A stretch of 64,000 bases of DNA from Diplodia intermedia. Lineage: Eukaryota > Ascomycota > Dothideomycetes > Botryosphaeriales > Botryosphaeriaceae. Positions 9,856 through 22,663 of the stretch are shown piece after piece. A model generated the notes under the pieces. That model made no database searches. It saw only the letters and a list, made by a program, of their open reading frames with translations, and was not told the DNA's origin. The stretch covers positions 1-64,000 of the forward strand of contig JAKEKT010000003.1 in the NCBI GenBank assembly GCA_021495925.1, in the 5' to 3' direction. Every line of letters begins with the position of its first letter. Positions within the stretch are counted from its first letter, which is position 1. The position numbers were made by a program, and so were the translations under genes.

Positions 9856-12073
9856 ATGAAGGAATCCGCAGGAGACGAGAAGGCTGCCGCCGCGGCCGCA
9901 GCACCCGCTTCTGCAGCCGCCGCCACTCCTCGCGGTGATGAACACAATGCCCGCCGCATCAGCGACGGTAATCAGCAGCAGCAAGGCCAAGATCGGAACT
10001 ACAGTCACGGCACCGCACCGCGTGCATCCATCCCGTCGCTCCCTGGCGGAAGAGCATGCGGGCCATCACATGGTCCGCACGCGGCGACTTCCGGTGCTGC
10101 AGCAGCAGCTGGAACGCAATCGATGGCGGCAGCCTTCGACAAGGACAAGGATGTCGCGCTGACGGTGGTCGGGGAGCGGGCGCAGGAATACGATGCGCGG
10201 GTCGAGGCGCGGGTGCTGCGCAAGATCGATTGGTTCCTGATGCCGACGATGATTATAGGTACGTTTTCGGCGAATTGAAGAAGAAGAAAAGGCAAAACAT
10301 CCCTGGGTACACCCCAGTGGCATCACCATCCAATTAGGGGCAGACGCGTGCTCGCCCGTTTACACTTTGTGCTCCACACCCGGCCATTCCTCAACACGAA
10401 ACCATGCAGATCGTATTGCCCGATTCTGCTAGCCAGATAGACGTTGTGTATCTGCGTTAACGTCTGGCGTCACCGTCACTACTGACTCGCTGCCCCGCAC
10501 ATCCCTCGTTGCGACCCTATGTCATGCATCCAGGAGCAAATCCCGCTAACGCTCCCACAAGGCTACGGTCTCGTCTACTATGACAAAGCCATCCTCGGAT
10601 CCGCCGCCCTGCTGGGCATGTCCAAAACCCTCGAGTTGACCGTCACCCACCCGGCCACGGCCGCCGGCCAGCCGGCCACGACGGACTCGACGCGGCTCAG
10701 CTGGGCGACGTCGCTCTTCTACTTCGGGATGCTCGGGGGGCTCTACCCCCTCACCTTCCTGCTGCAACGGCTGCCGCAGCAGAACCGCACGCTGGGCGCC
10801 ATCGTCATGCTCTGGGGCGCCGTTTGCATGAGCACGGCGGGCGTGACGACCCACCGCGGCCTCTACGCGCAGCGCTTCGTGCTCGGCTTCCTCGAGTCGG
10901 TCGTGCCGACGGGCTTCACCTGCATCGTGTCGTCCTTCTACGCGCAGCGCGAGCAGGCGCTGCGGCAGAGCCTGTGGTTCGCGTCGACCGGCCTCTTCAC
11001 CATCGTCGGCGCCGCGCTCAACTACGGCTTCGGCACCATCGACGACGCGAACACGCCTCTGGAGCGCTGGCAGTACCTCTACCTCGCCGCGGGCGCCGCC
11101 ACCGTCCTCTTCGGCGCCTGGTGCTGGGCCCTCGTCCCCGACTCGCCCGCGACCGCGTGGTTCCTGCGCAGTGGCGAAGAGCGGCGGGTGGCCGTCGAGC
11201 GGCTGCGGCGCGGCGCCACAGGCACGCGCTGCACGGCGGTCAAGGGCCGCCAGATCGTCGAGGCGCTGCTGCGCGACGTCAAGACGCCGCTCGTCTTCGT
11301 CATCATGGCCGCCGCCTACACCGTCAACGGCGCCGTGTCCGGCTTCGGCCCCCTGATCGTCACCACCTTCGGCTACACCCCGCTCGAGGCCATCCTGCTG
11401 CAGTTCCCGCTCGGCGGCGTCTGCCTCGTTGCCATCCTGCTGTCCGGCTGGCTGTCGTCCCGCCTCCCGAACGCCCGTCTTGTCTTGCTCGTGCTCAACT
11501 GCCTGCCCGTCATGGCCGGCTGCGCCATCATCTGGCGCTCCGCCTGGACGCACCGCGCCGCCGCCCCCGTCGCCGGATACTCCATCATCGGCACCTTCGG
11601 CGCCGTCGTCAGCCTTGTCATTACGATCGCCGTCTCCAACGTCGCGGGCGCCACCAAGAAGAGTACCGTCGCCGCCGCCGTCTTCGTCGCCTACTGCGTC
11701 GGCAACATCGTCGGCCCCCAGCTCGTCAAGAGCCAGACCAAGGATAGGCATTATCCAGAGCTGTGGTTGGGCTTGATCATCTGGTAAGTTGTGATGTGAC
11801 GCCTTCGCTTTCCCTCTTTCTTCGACCCACCGCCCCCCCTGACTCCAATGGGTTGGGATCTTGATCTGAGCCCACTTACTCTTCGAGTGCTGACGCGACG
11901 GGGATGACCACAGTTATTCCATAGTCATAGTAGCGGCCGCGGTTCTGTACACCGTTCTGCGTCGAGAAAACAGATGGCGAGATGCACAAGCAATCGACGA
12001 AGAAGAAAGGGATAAGCTTGCTTTTAAAGATCTGACAGACAAGGAAAACCTTTATTTTAGGTATGTGCTGTGA
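9856..12073 (+). CDS. MFS transporter, anion:cation symporter (Dal5-like) family
   Basis: Three exons (9856-10258, 10562-11783, 11914-12073) give 594 residues. The introns are 303 and 130 nt, unusually long for this window. About 100 residues of Ala- and Gln-rich sequence precede the transporter core. That core begins at a charged segment ending in IDWFLMP and continues with YDKAILGSA, a typical ACS-family first helix. Twelve hydrophobic helices can be traced. The C-terminus reads DLTDKEN followed by FRYVL, a strong mark of the allantoate permease/Dal5 group. Members take up allantoate, ureidosuccinate, nicotinate, pantothenate or other organic anions with protons, and the substrate cannot be read from sequence. 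The ATG at 9856 is the first in frame with no in-frame reading problem; another at 9790 would add 22 residues. Confidence 0.88.
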
Positions 12074-12480
12074 GGAGAGGGAAGAAACAATGAAGATAAG
12101 GAAAAGGGGCGGAAGTAGAGGGTAAAGAGTTCCTAGGCGATGGGTGCGAGCGAGAGAGGAAGAAAAAATTTGATCCAAATACACCGATGACGGTATCTAT
12201 CCAGCGGTCATGAGAATGTTTGTTGCCAGCCTGAATCTCCGCACAAACTGCCACGCTTTCCGCCCTGTGGTATCTCACGCCTTTAGACACCTTTGAAACG
12301 CTATCCCTTTTGCCAAAACCAAAGCAGGCATACTCCTGTATCAGACAAACCTCCATTCCCCAACCGCAGCAATGCAAAGAAATCAGTTATCTGAAAGACG
12401 GGAACGCCGGTTCTCCATGGCCGCCTCAAAAGCAAATGAGCGCAGTGCAATCAAATATACAAGTGTTGTTGTCGTCATAG
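12074..12480. other. Convergent intergenic region
   Basis: 407 bp between the 3' ends of the MFS gene and the SPRY gene. It should hold both polyadenylation regions. Nothing else is recognisable. Confidence 0.5.
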
Positions 12481-14246
12481 TCATGAGCGCGAGCCACGGG
12501 TATCACTCCTCCCCCTGCTCTCCACTTGGGAATCCGCAATTGCAGCATCATACGTGGGTATCGGGGGGTCTCCAGTCCTGTCTCCCAGTAGGGGCACTCC
12601 ACCGTCGAAGCTAGCCTGGGTGCTGGGGCTTCCCTGGGGAGACTCATACTCCGGTGGGAGTTCAGCAACGGGAATTGCCAGACTTTGCGGCACCTGGCCG
12701 TACGGCGAGAAAGACTCTCCGGCAATGTTGCTAGTGCCCTCACCTGCATCGCCTTCGTTGGAGTCGACCAGGCTCAGCTGGGCCAGGGAAATATCCGTGG
12801 GAGACCGTTGCGGGCCAGGACTCGTGGGCTGGTTTCTTCCAAGTCGCATCTGTTGACTGCTTCTCCGAGCATGGGCGTAACCGGCTGCAAGGTAGCCCAT
12901 TCCTTCTCGAATACCTTCTCTTCCGCCCTCCAAAAGGATACTGCCTTGCTCGCTGCCGTATGGCGGCGGCGGCGCCAACGAGCCGTTCATGGGCGCGAGA
13001 CCCCATTTCTTCACGTTCGCCTCAATGAAGACAAAGCCCATCTGACCGAAATTCACGTGCACCTGGCACGGGCCATTGGCTCCAATCGTGGGGAAGAAGT
13101 TCTGGGCCTTGAGACCGTGTGCGACGTCCTCGAGCTTTTTGCCGTTGCGAGTAAAGAAGATTGTTCCGGTCCGAGGCCTGTAACCAACCCCAATCACGTC
13201 ACCCTGGACGTACGAAGGGCCGTAGGGAGTAGGAGTGAAGGGCTGGTTGAACCGACGGGAGCCGGGGGATGTGTATGCGATGGAAGTCTTATGGAAACCT
13301 AGCCCGGGGTTAAAGCCGTGCATTGCAGTCTGATGCGTCGTACTCACCTGGAAGACGGAAGAGAGGATACGGCTTGGTAGTAAGGCCAATGCTGATCGTC
13401 GTATTCTCAGGCTTATCGTAGACCTTTGCCTCCCAGTAGTACACCTCGTTCTGCTTGGGAATCGGGAGATTGCTCTGCACGCTGCACTCTGAATCGAAGA
13501 ATTCGACTTCTGTGCGGCCTTCGACGAAGCAGTTTGCAATTTCCAATTCCGGCTCAAACTCCCAGGCTGAAACACCCTTCTCCTGGATCGCCAAGAACTG
13601 CGATAGCGAGATGTCCGTCTGCACCGACTCGGGCGGGTTGGCTTGGATGAACGCTGTAATCCTGGTTAGCAAACCCAGCGCAATAGCAAGCCGGCATCGT
13701 GACGGCGTGCGTGCGCAGAGTGGACTTACCCTTAGCTCTCATGTATTCAGTGCGCTGCAAATCGTCCATCTCCTCGAGCGCCTCGGCTTCCTCCTTAAGA
13801 AAGGCTTGCTCATCGTCGTACTCTCCAGGCCTGCCTATGCGATCCAAGAAAATCCTGCCTTGCTGTGTGTATCTGAAGAAATAGATGATTGCGAAAACGA
13901 TGGCGACAAAGGCGGCTGAGCCGAAGGCGGATATCATACCCACCAAGATCCCCTTCCCCGTCGAACTCATCCTGTCGATGCTCAGCGTGTCTGTAGCCCC
14001 ATCGGACGGCACCTGCATCGCTTCGGGGCGCGGTAAGGGGAACAGCGGCGAAGAGGCAGCAGTCGGGCGTGGGTGGATGGCGTGGGTGGATAAGGTGGTG
14101 GGCACCGCGGCAAGGAACTCGGCGTCGGGCAGCCGCATCGTGGCGATGCTTACTCCGGTCGTGAGTTCAGCGGCGACTGTGGTGACGCGAGGGCTGGTGG
14201 TGAGAGTGGTCGCTGGTGGTGTTGAGTGGCTCCGGTCGTGCCGCAC
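12481..14246 (-). CDS. SSH4: Endosomal/vacuolar SPRY adaptor, Ssh4/Ear1 type
   Basis: Three exons (14246-13730, 13653-13348, 13298-12481; introns of 76 and 49 nt) give 546 residues. The head is Thr/Pro-rich, then one transmembrane helix lies at about 99-125. A SPRY domain covers roughly 175-370, with the conserved FIQANPPESVQTD run just before it. The cytosolic tail has two PY motifs, PPPY at 385-388 and PPEY at 489-492. In yeast, Ssh4 and Ear1 use this layout to recruit the WW-domain ubiquitin ligase Rsp5, so that membrane cargo is sorted into multivesicular bodies or the vacuole. Both the SPRY junction residues and the PY motifs support the family call. The start is the first ATG in frame; methionines at residues 37 and 93 are alternatives. 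Confidence 0.88.
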
Positions 14247-16871
14247 GTCCGCCCCGCTGCTGGGGACCAGGTGCCGGCGTGAAGAGAGGTGACGTCGGGG
14301 GCAGGCTCAACGCGCGCAAGAGAGCAAGCGAGTGGCACGAGATCGACAGCGGGCGGCGTCGTCGAGATCGTGGGTGGGAGAGGATTCCAGAAGATGGCAG
14401 GCGTTCGCTCGGAGATCGGTGGTGACAGGCGGCAGAGAGGGTGTTGTCTGGTGCAGAGGAAGCGTCGCATGAGCTGTCGCTGGCCCGCCCTTCCGTTTGC
14501 ATGCGACGACGAAGCGAGTGTTCGAGACGCCTTGCCACCTCCACCCGGGACGCTGCCAACACCAACACTTGACCGCCGCTCAGCCGCGCGCGCGGAATTC
14601 GGAACCGCCGGGTCGCGCCAATCCCCACATATGCGCGCTTCTCCTTATGGTCGGCATCAGCTCCACGCGCCGGCCATGCTGAAGCTGCCGCGCGCCCGGA
14701 CGTGAGACAGTAGTATATCAGGGCCAGCGCCGGTGCCGCCGTCTCATTCCCCAGCCAACCTGACTCGCACGAGTGGCCGGCCCTGCACGCCGCGCCCCAT
14801 CCCGCGGCCCCAAATGTAGCTAACTATGCATCGCCATGTCAGGGCCTCCGTGAACATTAGATATAGTCCACTCGTCAATCTTGCAGCGTAATGCACCCAC
14901 TCCGCCTCAAACTCACCGCCACTAATCCCGCCTCTGCTCGGCGGCTCGTCCCTCAGGCTCAAGAAATGGAAGGCCAAAGTCGGGCGGGAGCACGATCCAG
15001 CGACAAGGAGCTTTGCGCTACGCTGCAATAAATGGTCAGCGCAGCACAACACAGCATCGCCGGTCCGTATTCGCTGGGACCCCTGTGCAAATCCCCACAC
15101 GCAATGCGCGAGGCCTTGGGCTGGACAATCCGACATCCAGCCGCCAACTGCAAATTTTCCTAATTAGGAAACACCGTGATGTGCCAGACGGCCCGCCTGG
15201 AGCCTGACATTTCAGCCGACTCGTTGCGTAATTGTGTCAAGGAGCACAAGACGGGGCACCCAGACGATGCCGCCGGTGTTTTTAACATCTACAGAAGCAA
15301 ACAACACAGCCACGGGGCGGTGTTCTATGCCTTGGGGATATGACGCTATTCCGGGAGTGAGCGGGGCGGAATGGTCAGAACGGGTGACGGTCTAACGCTT
15401 CTCTGGTATCAAGGCACACACTCGCAGCATCAAGACGTCTCAGGATCCCTACGGCGTTCCTGCATCCGGGACGGCAGAAAGCGACGACCGTGTGACGGTC
15501 TATAAGGAGTCGCTCGCGTGGCCCAGGCCAGCCGGCGGGTGTTTGCATCGGTGTCGTAGTATGACAGAACAGACATGCCAAGTAGGGACAGCACGTAACG
15601 TCGCGCACGGCAGAGCAAGGTGATCGTTGATGAAGTGAAGTTCACATCCAGCAACACTTGGCCTTTTCCAAGGACAGCACATCGAGCCCGCTCGGTGTGG
15701 ACCAAGCATCCATCCGCCCAATGATGCACGTTTGATCCCGGCGAACCTCCTTCGACCGGATAACTGCGTCTGATGCAAGAGGCTAAGCGGCTGTGGCATC
15801 GGTCCAAGGGCGGTATAGTCAGGGGCCGGCGCGATCTGCTGCAGAACAGGCTGGAGGGCGAAGTGATGTTAGGCCGGCCAAAACAAACAGACAGGAGCCG
15901 TCGTAGAACGGGTGCACATCCCCAGCCAACGGCACGAGTGTACAAGCATTGCCAATGCCGGCAGCGCACGCGCCGTGCCTGTGTCGTGGCCCCAAGCTTA
16001 TTTCAATGTCAGCGCTGGGGCGGGCGCTGGACCGCACCGGAGCGGTCACTGGTGATGGCGGGTTGCCGGGGCTGTTCTGCGCGCTCTCACCGCACAGGGC
16101 GGGCAGAAGGAGCGGCGGAGCGGCGGCGGCAGCAGCAGCAGCAACGGCAGCGGTGCTCGCGCAGATTATAAGACGTCGCTCGTGCAAGCAAACGCGTAGG
16201 TGCGTGGACTGCCAGCAAGCAACGTGCGTGCTCGCGTCGAGCTTCCCAGGCGCCAAAATTTCTGGTAGCGCGGCCACTTCGCCCTTGCTTTGCCCGCCTT
16301 GGCTGGACGACGCTCTTCGTCGAGCCCGCACCACCGCACCGCCAACACCGCGTCCTGAGAAACACGCTGCTCCACTCTGCCGCCGGGCCCCACGGCTCGT
16401 TCTTCGCTCACCTCTGTCATCGCCACCCGCCCGCCCACAGTTACACAACCGCCCCAGCGCCATCCGCTCGTGCTTCAACGACGCCTGCCCACTCTGCAAA
16501 CTCCCGCCCACGCCAGCCGCAAGCTCCACGGCCGGTCAAACGGGACGCCGATAACGATTTGAAAAGCAAAGGTCTTAAATTGTGTTTCTGGAAATATGGT
16601 CGTCGCACAGTAGGACACTGAAGGTGGGTTTCCTCTGCGTCGCACTGCTCCCGCCCGCATCTTCGGACACCTTTTAAATTTTTTCTGCTACCTTTGACCG
16701 CGAGCTAACTAGCGCGTGTGCGGTAGAAGCCGGCCCTTTCAGCTGCTATTGCTGGTGCGCGAAGCTTTATATCTTGACTCTCGGACCTACCCCGCGGATC
16801 ATTCATCGCTACCCCTCCGGCGTTCAGCAACCGTGCGAGATTCGGAATCGCGGACACGACACACCTGAACA
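14247..16871. other. Divergent intergenic region, SSH4 and KAP104
   Basis: 2625 bp of mostly GC-rich sequence between two divergent housekeeping genes. The open frames here are short, overlap on both strands and resemble no family. There are AT-rich patches near 16555-16700, which could belong to the KAP104 promoter. I see no RNA gene or clear repeat. Confidence 0.45.
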
Positions 16872-19837
16872 ATGTCTTGGGAACCCCAGCAGGAGCCGCT
16901 GCGGCAGCTCGCTCAGTGTCTCAAAGACTCACTCAGCGGCCATGACCAAAACGCGCAAAAGAATGCGGAGCTTGTGAGTAACCTCAACTCCTTTCCGAGT
17001 TTGCCCTGCCACTGCCCCGTGTCGCGTTGCCCTCCGCTGACCCTTCATCGCGCCTCTAGATGCTCGCGCAAGCAAAACGCGCCCCCGACATCGAGAATTA
17101 TCTCGTCTGCCTCTTCACCAGCTCCCAGCCCCCGGCTGGCATCGACCTTACCCCCGAATACTACAGCCTGGCGAGAAGTGCCGCAGCGATCATGCTGAAG
17201 AACGATATCAAGACAAACTACAAGTCGATACCCGATGACAGCAAGGCTTTCATCCGTTCGACCATTCTGAGTGCGCTTCAAGACCCCAATGAACAGATGC
17301 GGAGCTATGCAGGGAACGTGATCACCGAAGTCGTGCGACAGGGCGGCATCCTTGGGTGGCCCCAGATTCTCGCGGAGCTCATCTCATTGGTTTCCAACCA
17401 GAGCGGCTCTGTTTCACCGGAGACTCAGGAGGGTGCCATGGGCGCGTTACTCAAGATATGCGAGGACAACAGGCGCGCCCTGGACCGGGAATATCAGGGC
17501 CAACGCCCGCTGGATTTCATCTTCCCCAAGCTACTGGACTTCACCAACAGCCAACGCCCCAAGGTCCGTGCCAATGCTTTGGCAGCCATCAATGTTTTCG
17601 TCCCTGACAAGCAGAATGCTGTGGTTTCCAGCCTCGACGCTCTTCTCTTGGCACTCTTCCGCCTTGCCAGCGACAACAGTGGTGAGGTCCGGAAGCATGT
17701 CTGCCGTGCTTTCGTTCACATCGCCGAGATCAGTCCGGAGAAGATCGTTCCGCACATGGAGGGTCTTGTGGACTACATGGTTACTCAGCAGCGCTCCGTG
17801 GAGGACCCGGAGCTCGCACTGGACGCGGCTGAGTTCTGGCTGTGCGTGGGTGAAGACGACAACCTGCGAAACTCGCTTGGTCCTTACCTTCCTAAGATTG
17901 TGCCCGTTCTCCTGGAGAGCATGGTCTACAGCGAAGATGACATTCTCCGACTTGAAGGCGAGAGGGACGATGCCGAGCAAGAAGATCGCGAGCAGGATAT
18001 CAAACCTACGTTCGCCAGTTCCAAGGCTAACCGGTTCACCACGGCAAATGGAGATACAACGGATCCTGACAAGAGTGCGATTCCAAAATCATTCGGTGAT
18101 GATGACTTGAGCGATGGCGAACTCGAGGACTTGGACGACGATGACGATGACGAGGATGGATTGGACCCGGAAGATCAATGGAACCTGAGGAAGTGCTCGG
18201 CCGCCGCCCTGGACGTCCTCGCTTCAGTTTTCCACCAGCCCGTTTTCGAGGTCACCCTTCCTTACCTCAAGGAGAACCTTGTTCACGCCGAGTGGCCAAA
18301 CCGCGAAGCCGCAGTCTTGGCACTTGGAGCCATCGCCGATGGCTGCATGGATGTGGTTCAGCTCCACCTTCCGGAGCTCACTCGCTACCTCATTTCTTTG
18401 CTTCAAGACAAGGAGCCTGTCGTACGCCAAATCACCTGTTGGTCGTTAGGACGGTATTCCTCCTGGGCGGCGCACCTTGATCCAGCCGGCCAGAGAGATT
18501 ACTTCGAGCCAATGATGGATGGAATTTTGAAGAGAATGCTGGACTCCAACAAGCGCGTCCAAGAAGCCGCAGCCTCTGCTTTTGCCAACTTGGAAGAAAA
18601 GGCAAACGCTCAACTGACTCCGTACTGCACGGTGATCGTCCAGCAGTTCGTTGAATGCTTCGCAAGATACAAGGACCGCAACATGTTCATCTTGTATGAC
18701 TGTGTTCAGACTTTGGCGGAGCATGTCGGTCCGGCATTGAAGGCTCCTGAGCTCGTCAACCTCCTTATGCCCACCCTCATCCAGCGTTGGAACAAGGTCT
18801 CGGACAACTCAAGGGAGATGTTCCCGTTACTGGAATGCCTATCTTACGTGGCCACCGCCCTCGGCGACCTCTTTGCCCCTTATGCGAAACCGATCTTCAC
18901 GAGATGTATCAACATCGTGCACCAGAACCTGGAGGAGTATTTCCAAGCTACCGCCAACCCTGGACTCGATGAGCCAGACAAGGATTTCCTGGTCACAAGC
19001 CTGGATCTTTTGAGCGCAATTATCCAGTCTCTTGAAGAGCCGAAGAGCTCAGAGCTGGTAGCAACTTCTCAGCCCAACATGTTTGAGCTGTTGGCTTATT
19101 GCATGAAGGACGTGAATAATGACGTGCGCCAGTCTGCCTACGCCCTACTTGGCGATTGTGCAATCTACGTCTTCCCTCAACTCCAGCCTTTCCTTCCGTC
19201 AATCCTGGACATCTTGACAGCACAGCTCGATCTAGACCACACCGTGGCTAGCGTGGAGGATAACAGGTTTTCTGTTGTCAACAATGCTTGCTGGTCTGTT
19301 GGAGAGATAGCAATGCGTCAGAGGGAAGGCATGGCGCCTTATGTTGAACGACTCCTCCAGAAACTTGCCACAATCCTCTTCAATGGCAAGGTTCCGATGT
19401 CATTGAACGAAAACGCGGCGATAGCCCTCGGCAGGCTAGGTATTGGCAATGCTCAGGCGCTTGCCCCGCATTTGGGAACTTTTGCGCCATACTTCATCAA
19501 CGCCATAAAACATGTCGATTGGACAGATGAGAAGGGACACGCACTAAATGGATTCATCAACATCGTCCTGCACAACCCGCAGGCCATGGAGCAATGCTTG
19601 CTCGACTTCTTCGCGGAGATGGCATCGGCACCGAGCGAGTTTCTCTGCACGCCCAACCCGGACGGGCCGGCAGAACCGTTCTCAAGGGTAAATCTGAGTC
19701 AGATCCATCATGAAGTCTCACTGATTTTTGGCCAGGCCCTCATGCAATACAAAAACATGATCCCGGACTTCGATGCATTCCTGCACCACCTGCCCCCCGA
19801 CAAGGAGCAGGCGCTGCGGCAGACGTATCACTTGTGA
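16872..19837 (+). CDS. KAP104: Transportin, importin beta-2 nuclear import receptor
   Basis: Two exons (16872-16973 and 17060-19837, 86 nt intron) give 959 residues, close to the usual size of transportin. The whole protein is a run of HEAT-like helical repeats starting with an importin-beta N-terminal segment. A very acidic loop (six Asp in a row, then EDG) lies at about residues 388-400. It is followed by DPEDQWNLRKCSAAALD, which is characteristic of Kap104/transportin-1 rather than Kap95. Transportin carries RNA-binding proteins with PY-type nuclear signals into the nucleus, and the acidic loop helps RanGTP release cargo. The first exon is short and its ATG is preceded by ACA. Confidence 0.95.
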
Positions 19838-22663
19838 CGACAGTCATGCTCCTGCGCCCCTGGACTCCTGCCTGGCAAGGGGGAGTCGGCACTATAGAGC
19901 AGAGGTAAGGAATCAATAAGGATGGCATAACGAGCAGGAAGGTCTTGGAAGCGCTGGGTACAAGGAGGAGGGGGCAGTGCAGGCGCGGCTTGAGTAGTTG
20001 CACATTGATTCGTCGGCGGCGGACGGCGATGATGATATATATAGACATTGTTGTTTGAGCGGCTTTTTTGCGTATACTCCATCAGGGCGTGGGCGGGATG
20101 GCCGGCACGCAGGAGCTGGCAGACACGTAGCGTAGCGTTTCCATGGGCCATGAAGTCGTTTCCTTGCCACGGAACATTGCGAGGCGTTTTTCCAAATAGG
20201 TAGCTGTAGGTAGCTGTTCTTCTCCGGGCTGCCATCGCTGATTGGGATTGGTCAAAACCGGCGCGAAGACGAACAGAACGTTTGGGCGTTCCAAGAAAAG
20301 CCGAAGAGGTTTCATCATGCTCTCTGGACGGCGTCCGGCCACTCCGAGCCCGGCGGGCATGTGTATTTGAGGTGGTTCGACCACCGAGAGGACCGACCGG
20401 CGGTGTCAGCCCTGCTTCAGCGGCTGACGGCTCTTCAATGCGGCGCACTCGGGTCCCTGGTCCCTGGTCCCTGAGCGACCGGTGTGGTGATGGGCAAGGT
20501 GCCGCAAGCATGCTCGCTCAGCAGGCCGGGTATACTTGATACCCGCACGCGCGCCGCGCCGGGATGCTCGCAGCGGTGGCCGGTCGCTTAGCAGCAGGCT
20601 CTGAGGGCGCGGTCGGGCTCGTATCCCGCCTACCCGACCCCAGGCGGTTCCCAGAGTTCGGGCGCGTGGCTTGCCCAAAATCCCATGGAAGCAATGGAAG
20701 CCCATGCAGGCCAGATCATTCGCGCAGCGCGGCGCTAAAAATAATAATGCGCAGCCGTTGCAGCGGCGTGCCAAACGGCTCACCACCGCCAGCCGGCTCG
20801 AGGATGACTCGGGGAGATGGCTGCTCAGCGGGCGACTGAGTCTGCAGCGGTTTCATCGAACGACCGCCAAGGCGCCCAGGCGCAACGATTCAACCGACGC
20901 CCGGCGCAGCAGGCGCGGTGCGGTCACGGGTGCGGCCACCGGGCAGCCCCTTGGCCTGGCGATATTGGAGCGTGCTGCAGCGGGCTTGGCGGGTCAGCAG
21001 GGCAGGGCAGGCTGAGCGCTATAATTAGCGCGTTATCAGATTCTTGCGCGTGGCGATCGACTGTTAAAAGCCGTGGCCGCCGCGGGCGCGCATGCACGCG
21101 CCGTCAATACTACCTGCTGGGCTCGGAGGGGGATACGACGTTGCGCTGCTGCGCTCCCTCGCCGGGGCGGGCAGCCAGGCCCGCCGCTGATTACCCGCTG
21201 CTAGGCACACCCCTAGGCGGTGGGCGTCATCTCAGCCTTACGGACGGACACCGACCGGCCTGCCGAGGCGCACCGCGAGGGCCAGCGCGAGAGCCCGCGT
21301 CACAGGCGCTGCACTCGGGGCTCTTCCTGTGCCAGCGACTCAGGCGCGCCCCCGGCTGCTTCGCTTCGCCCAGCGCCGCCCAGTTTCACGCCGCCGCCCG
21401 CTGCCGCCGCTCCACCGCCGGACTCTCGCATCGCGCGCGGTGGGGCCGGCGATCTGCCTTCGCTCCGCCTGGCGCTGGACGCGGCCGTTTTGTTACTGAC
21501 GCGACGTGAAAGTTATTGCAGTACGCGCGCAGGGGCCAGCAGCCAATATGCACGAATCGGGTGCGCCCAGCGCGCGCGAGGGCGGCCAGGTGCGCGCAGG
21601 CCCGCCCGTCGCGCGCCAGCTCATCCAGCAGCGCCGCAGAGGCAGCAGCAGCAGGCGGCGGCGCGTGGAGGCGCTCTCAGCTCGCGGCCGGTGGGCATCG
21701 CTGTCCTAAATATAGCCGGCGATGCAGCTGCCGCACGCGATCCAGCGGACCCTGTGGCAGCTGTGCTCGATCCTCCGCCTTGCCCGTTGCGGCAGTCCCT
21801 CGCAGGCTGTCTCATTCGCTGCTCCCGATGGTGCTCAGCACAGCAGCGCTCGGGCGCCGGCGAATGTGGCGGTCTGCTTCATGCAAGCCATCCAGCGCCG
21901 GGGGCATCGAGGGCAGAGGGCAAAGGGCAGCCAAGCGCAGGCGCAGGCGGCCAACACCGCGCGCTCGCCCGTTTGGGCCGGCGCCCTGCTCGCCATTCGA
22001 CGTCCGCCCGAAACGGACCGTGTGCCTGGATCCGTCTGGTGAGCTTAACACCCAAGCGTTACAGCGGGGGGCTATGCCATCATACATGACACGACCGCAT
22101 CTGATCACGTTCCCTGGCCAGCAACTCGTGGAGAAGGTTAACTAACGGGAGCTTGAGCACTTGCTGACTAGGCAATTTCAGCAGTAGCCGGTTCTATTTG
22201 TGGACATGCATGCCAGTCCCTGCGCTCGGCACCTCTCACTCAGTCTGATCACTGAGCTGCCATCATGGGCCGCCAGCGGAACCTCGCACAAGCCATAAGA
22301 GTAGCCTGGTTCTCAGCTGTGCCCAGCGGACTCGCTGCAGGGAACCAACTCAGACGCTCGCTTTGGCTTTCCGCCGTCACATTCGTTAGCACGCCAACGG
22401 TGCATATCAGCCTTACCTCGTTCGCAGACCGCACCGTCGCTACACCTCACCTTCGCTCACCTGCCCTGCAACCCGCCTGAGTAAGCCCTCGACACCGCGG
22501 TCAGCGCAGCAGTACCATCACGGCGTCGCCGCTGCCCAGCTTCACGCCCGCCTGTACCCGCGCGGGGATTTGAAGGCCCGCAACCCCGCCTTGTGCCGCT
22601 GTCCCGAGGCGCAGAAAAACCCTCACGCTCCCCCTCGACCGTCCGCACGAAGCTCGAATCGCA
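19838..22663. other. Long GC-rich upstream region of the Zn2Cys6 gene
   Basis: 2826 bp between KAP104 and the next gene on the same strand. Most of it (20.4-22.6 kb) is very rich in GC and CpG and full of overlapping frames without family resemblance. A small three-copy tandem repeat lies at 20452-20472. Long upstream regions are common for regulator genes, so this may be promoter, long leader or non-coding RNA. I see no coding gene. Confidence 0.45.
20452..20472 (+). repeat. Tandem 7-mer repeat
   Basis: Three perfect copies of GGTCCCT in a row in non-coding sequence. It has no evident function. Confidence 0.7.

Noticed and set aside
10546..11751. 401-codon open frame on the minus strand
   Set aside because: It lies exactly antisense to the MFS transporter exon, is dominated by Ala, Gly, Asp and Glu as expected from the reverse of GC-rich codons, and has no family resemblance.
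20373..20390. GGTGGTTCGACCACC as the T-arm of a tRNA
   Set aside because: The loop is five bases, not seven, and no acceptor, D or anticodon arms can be placed upstream.
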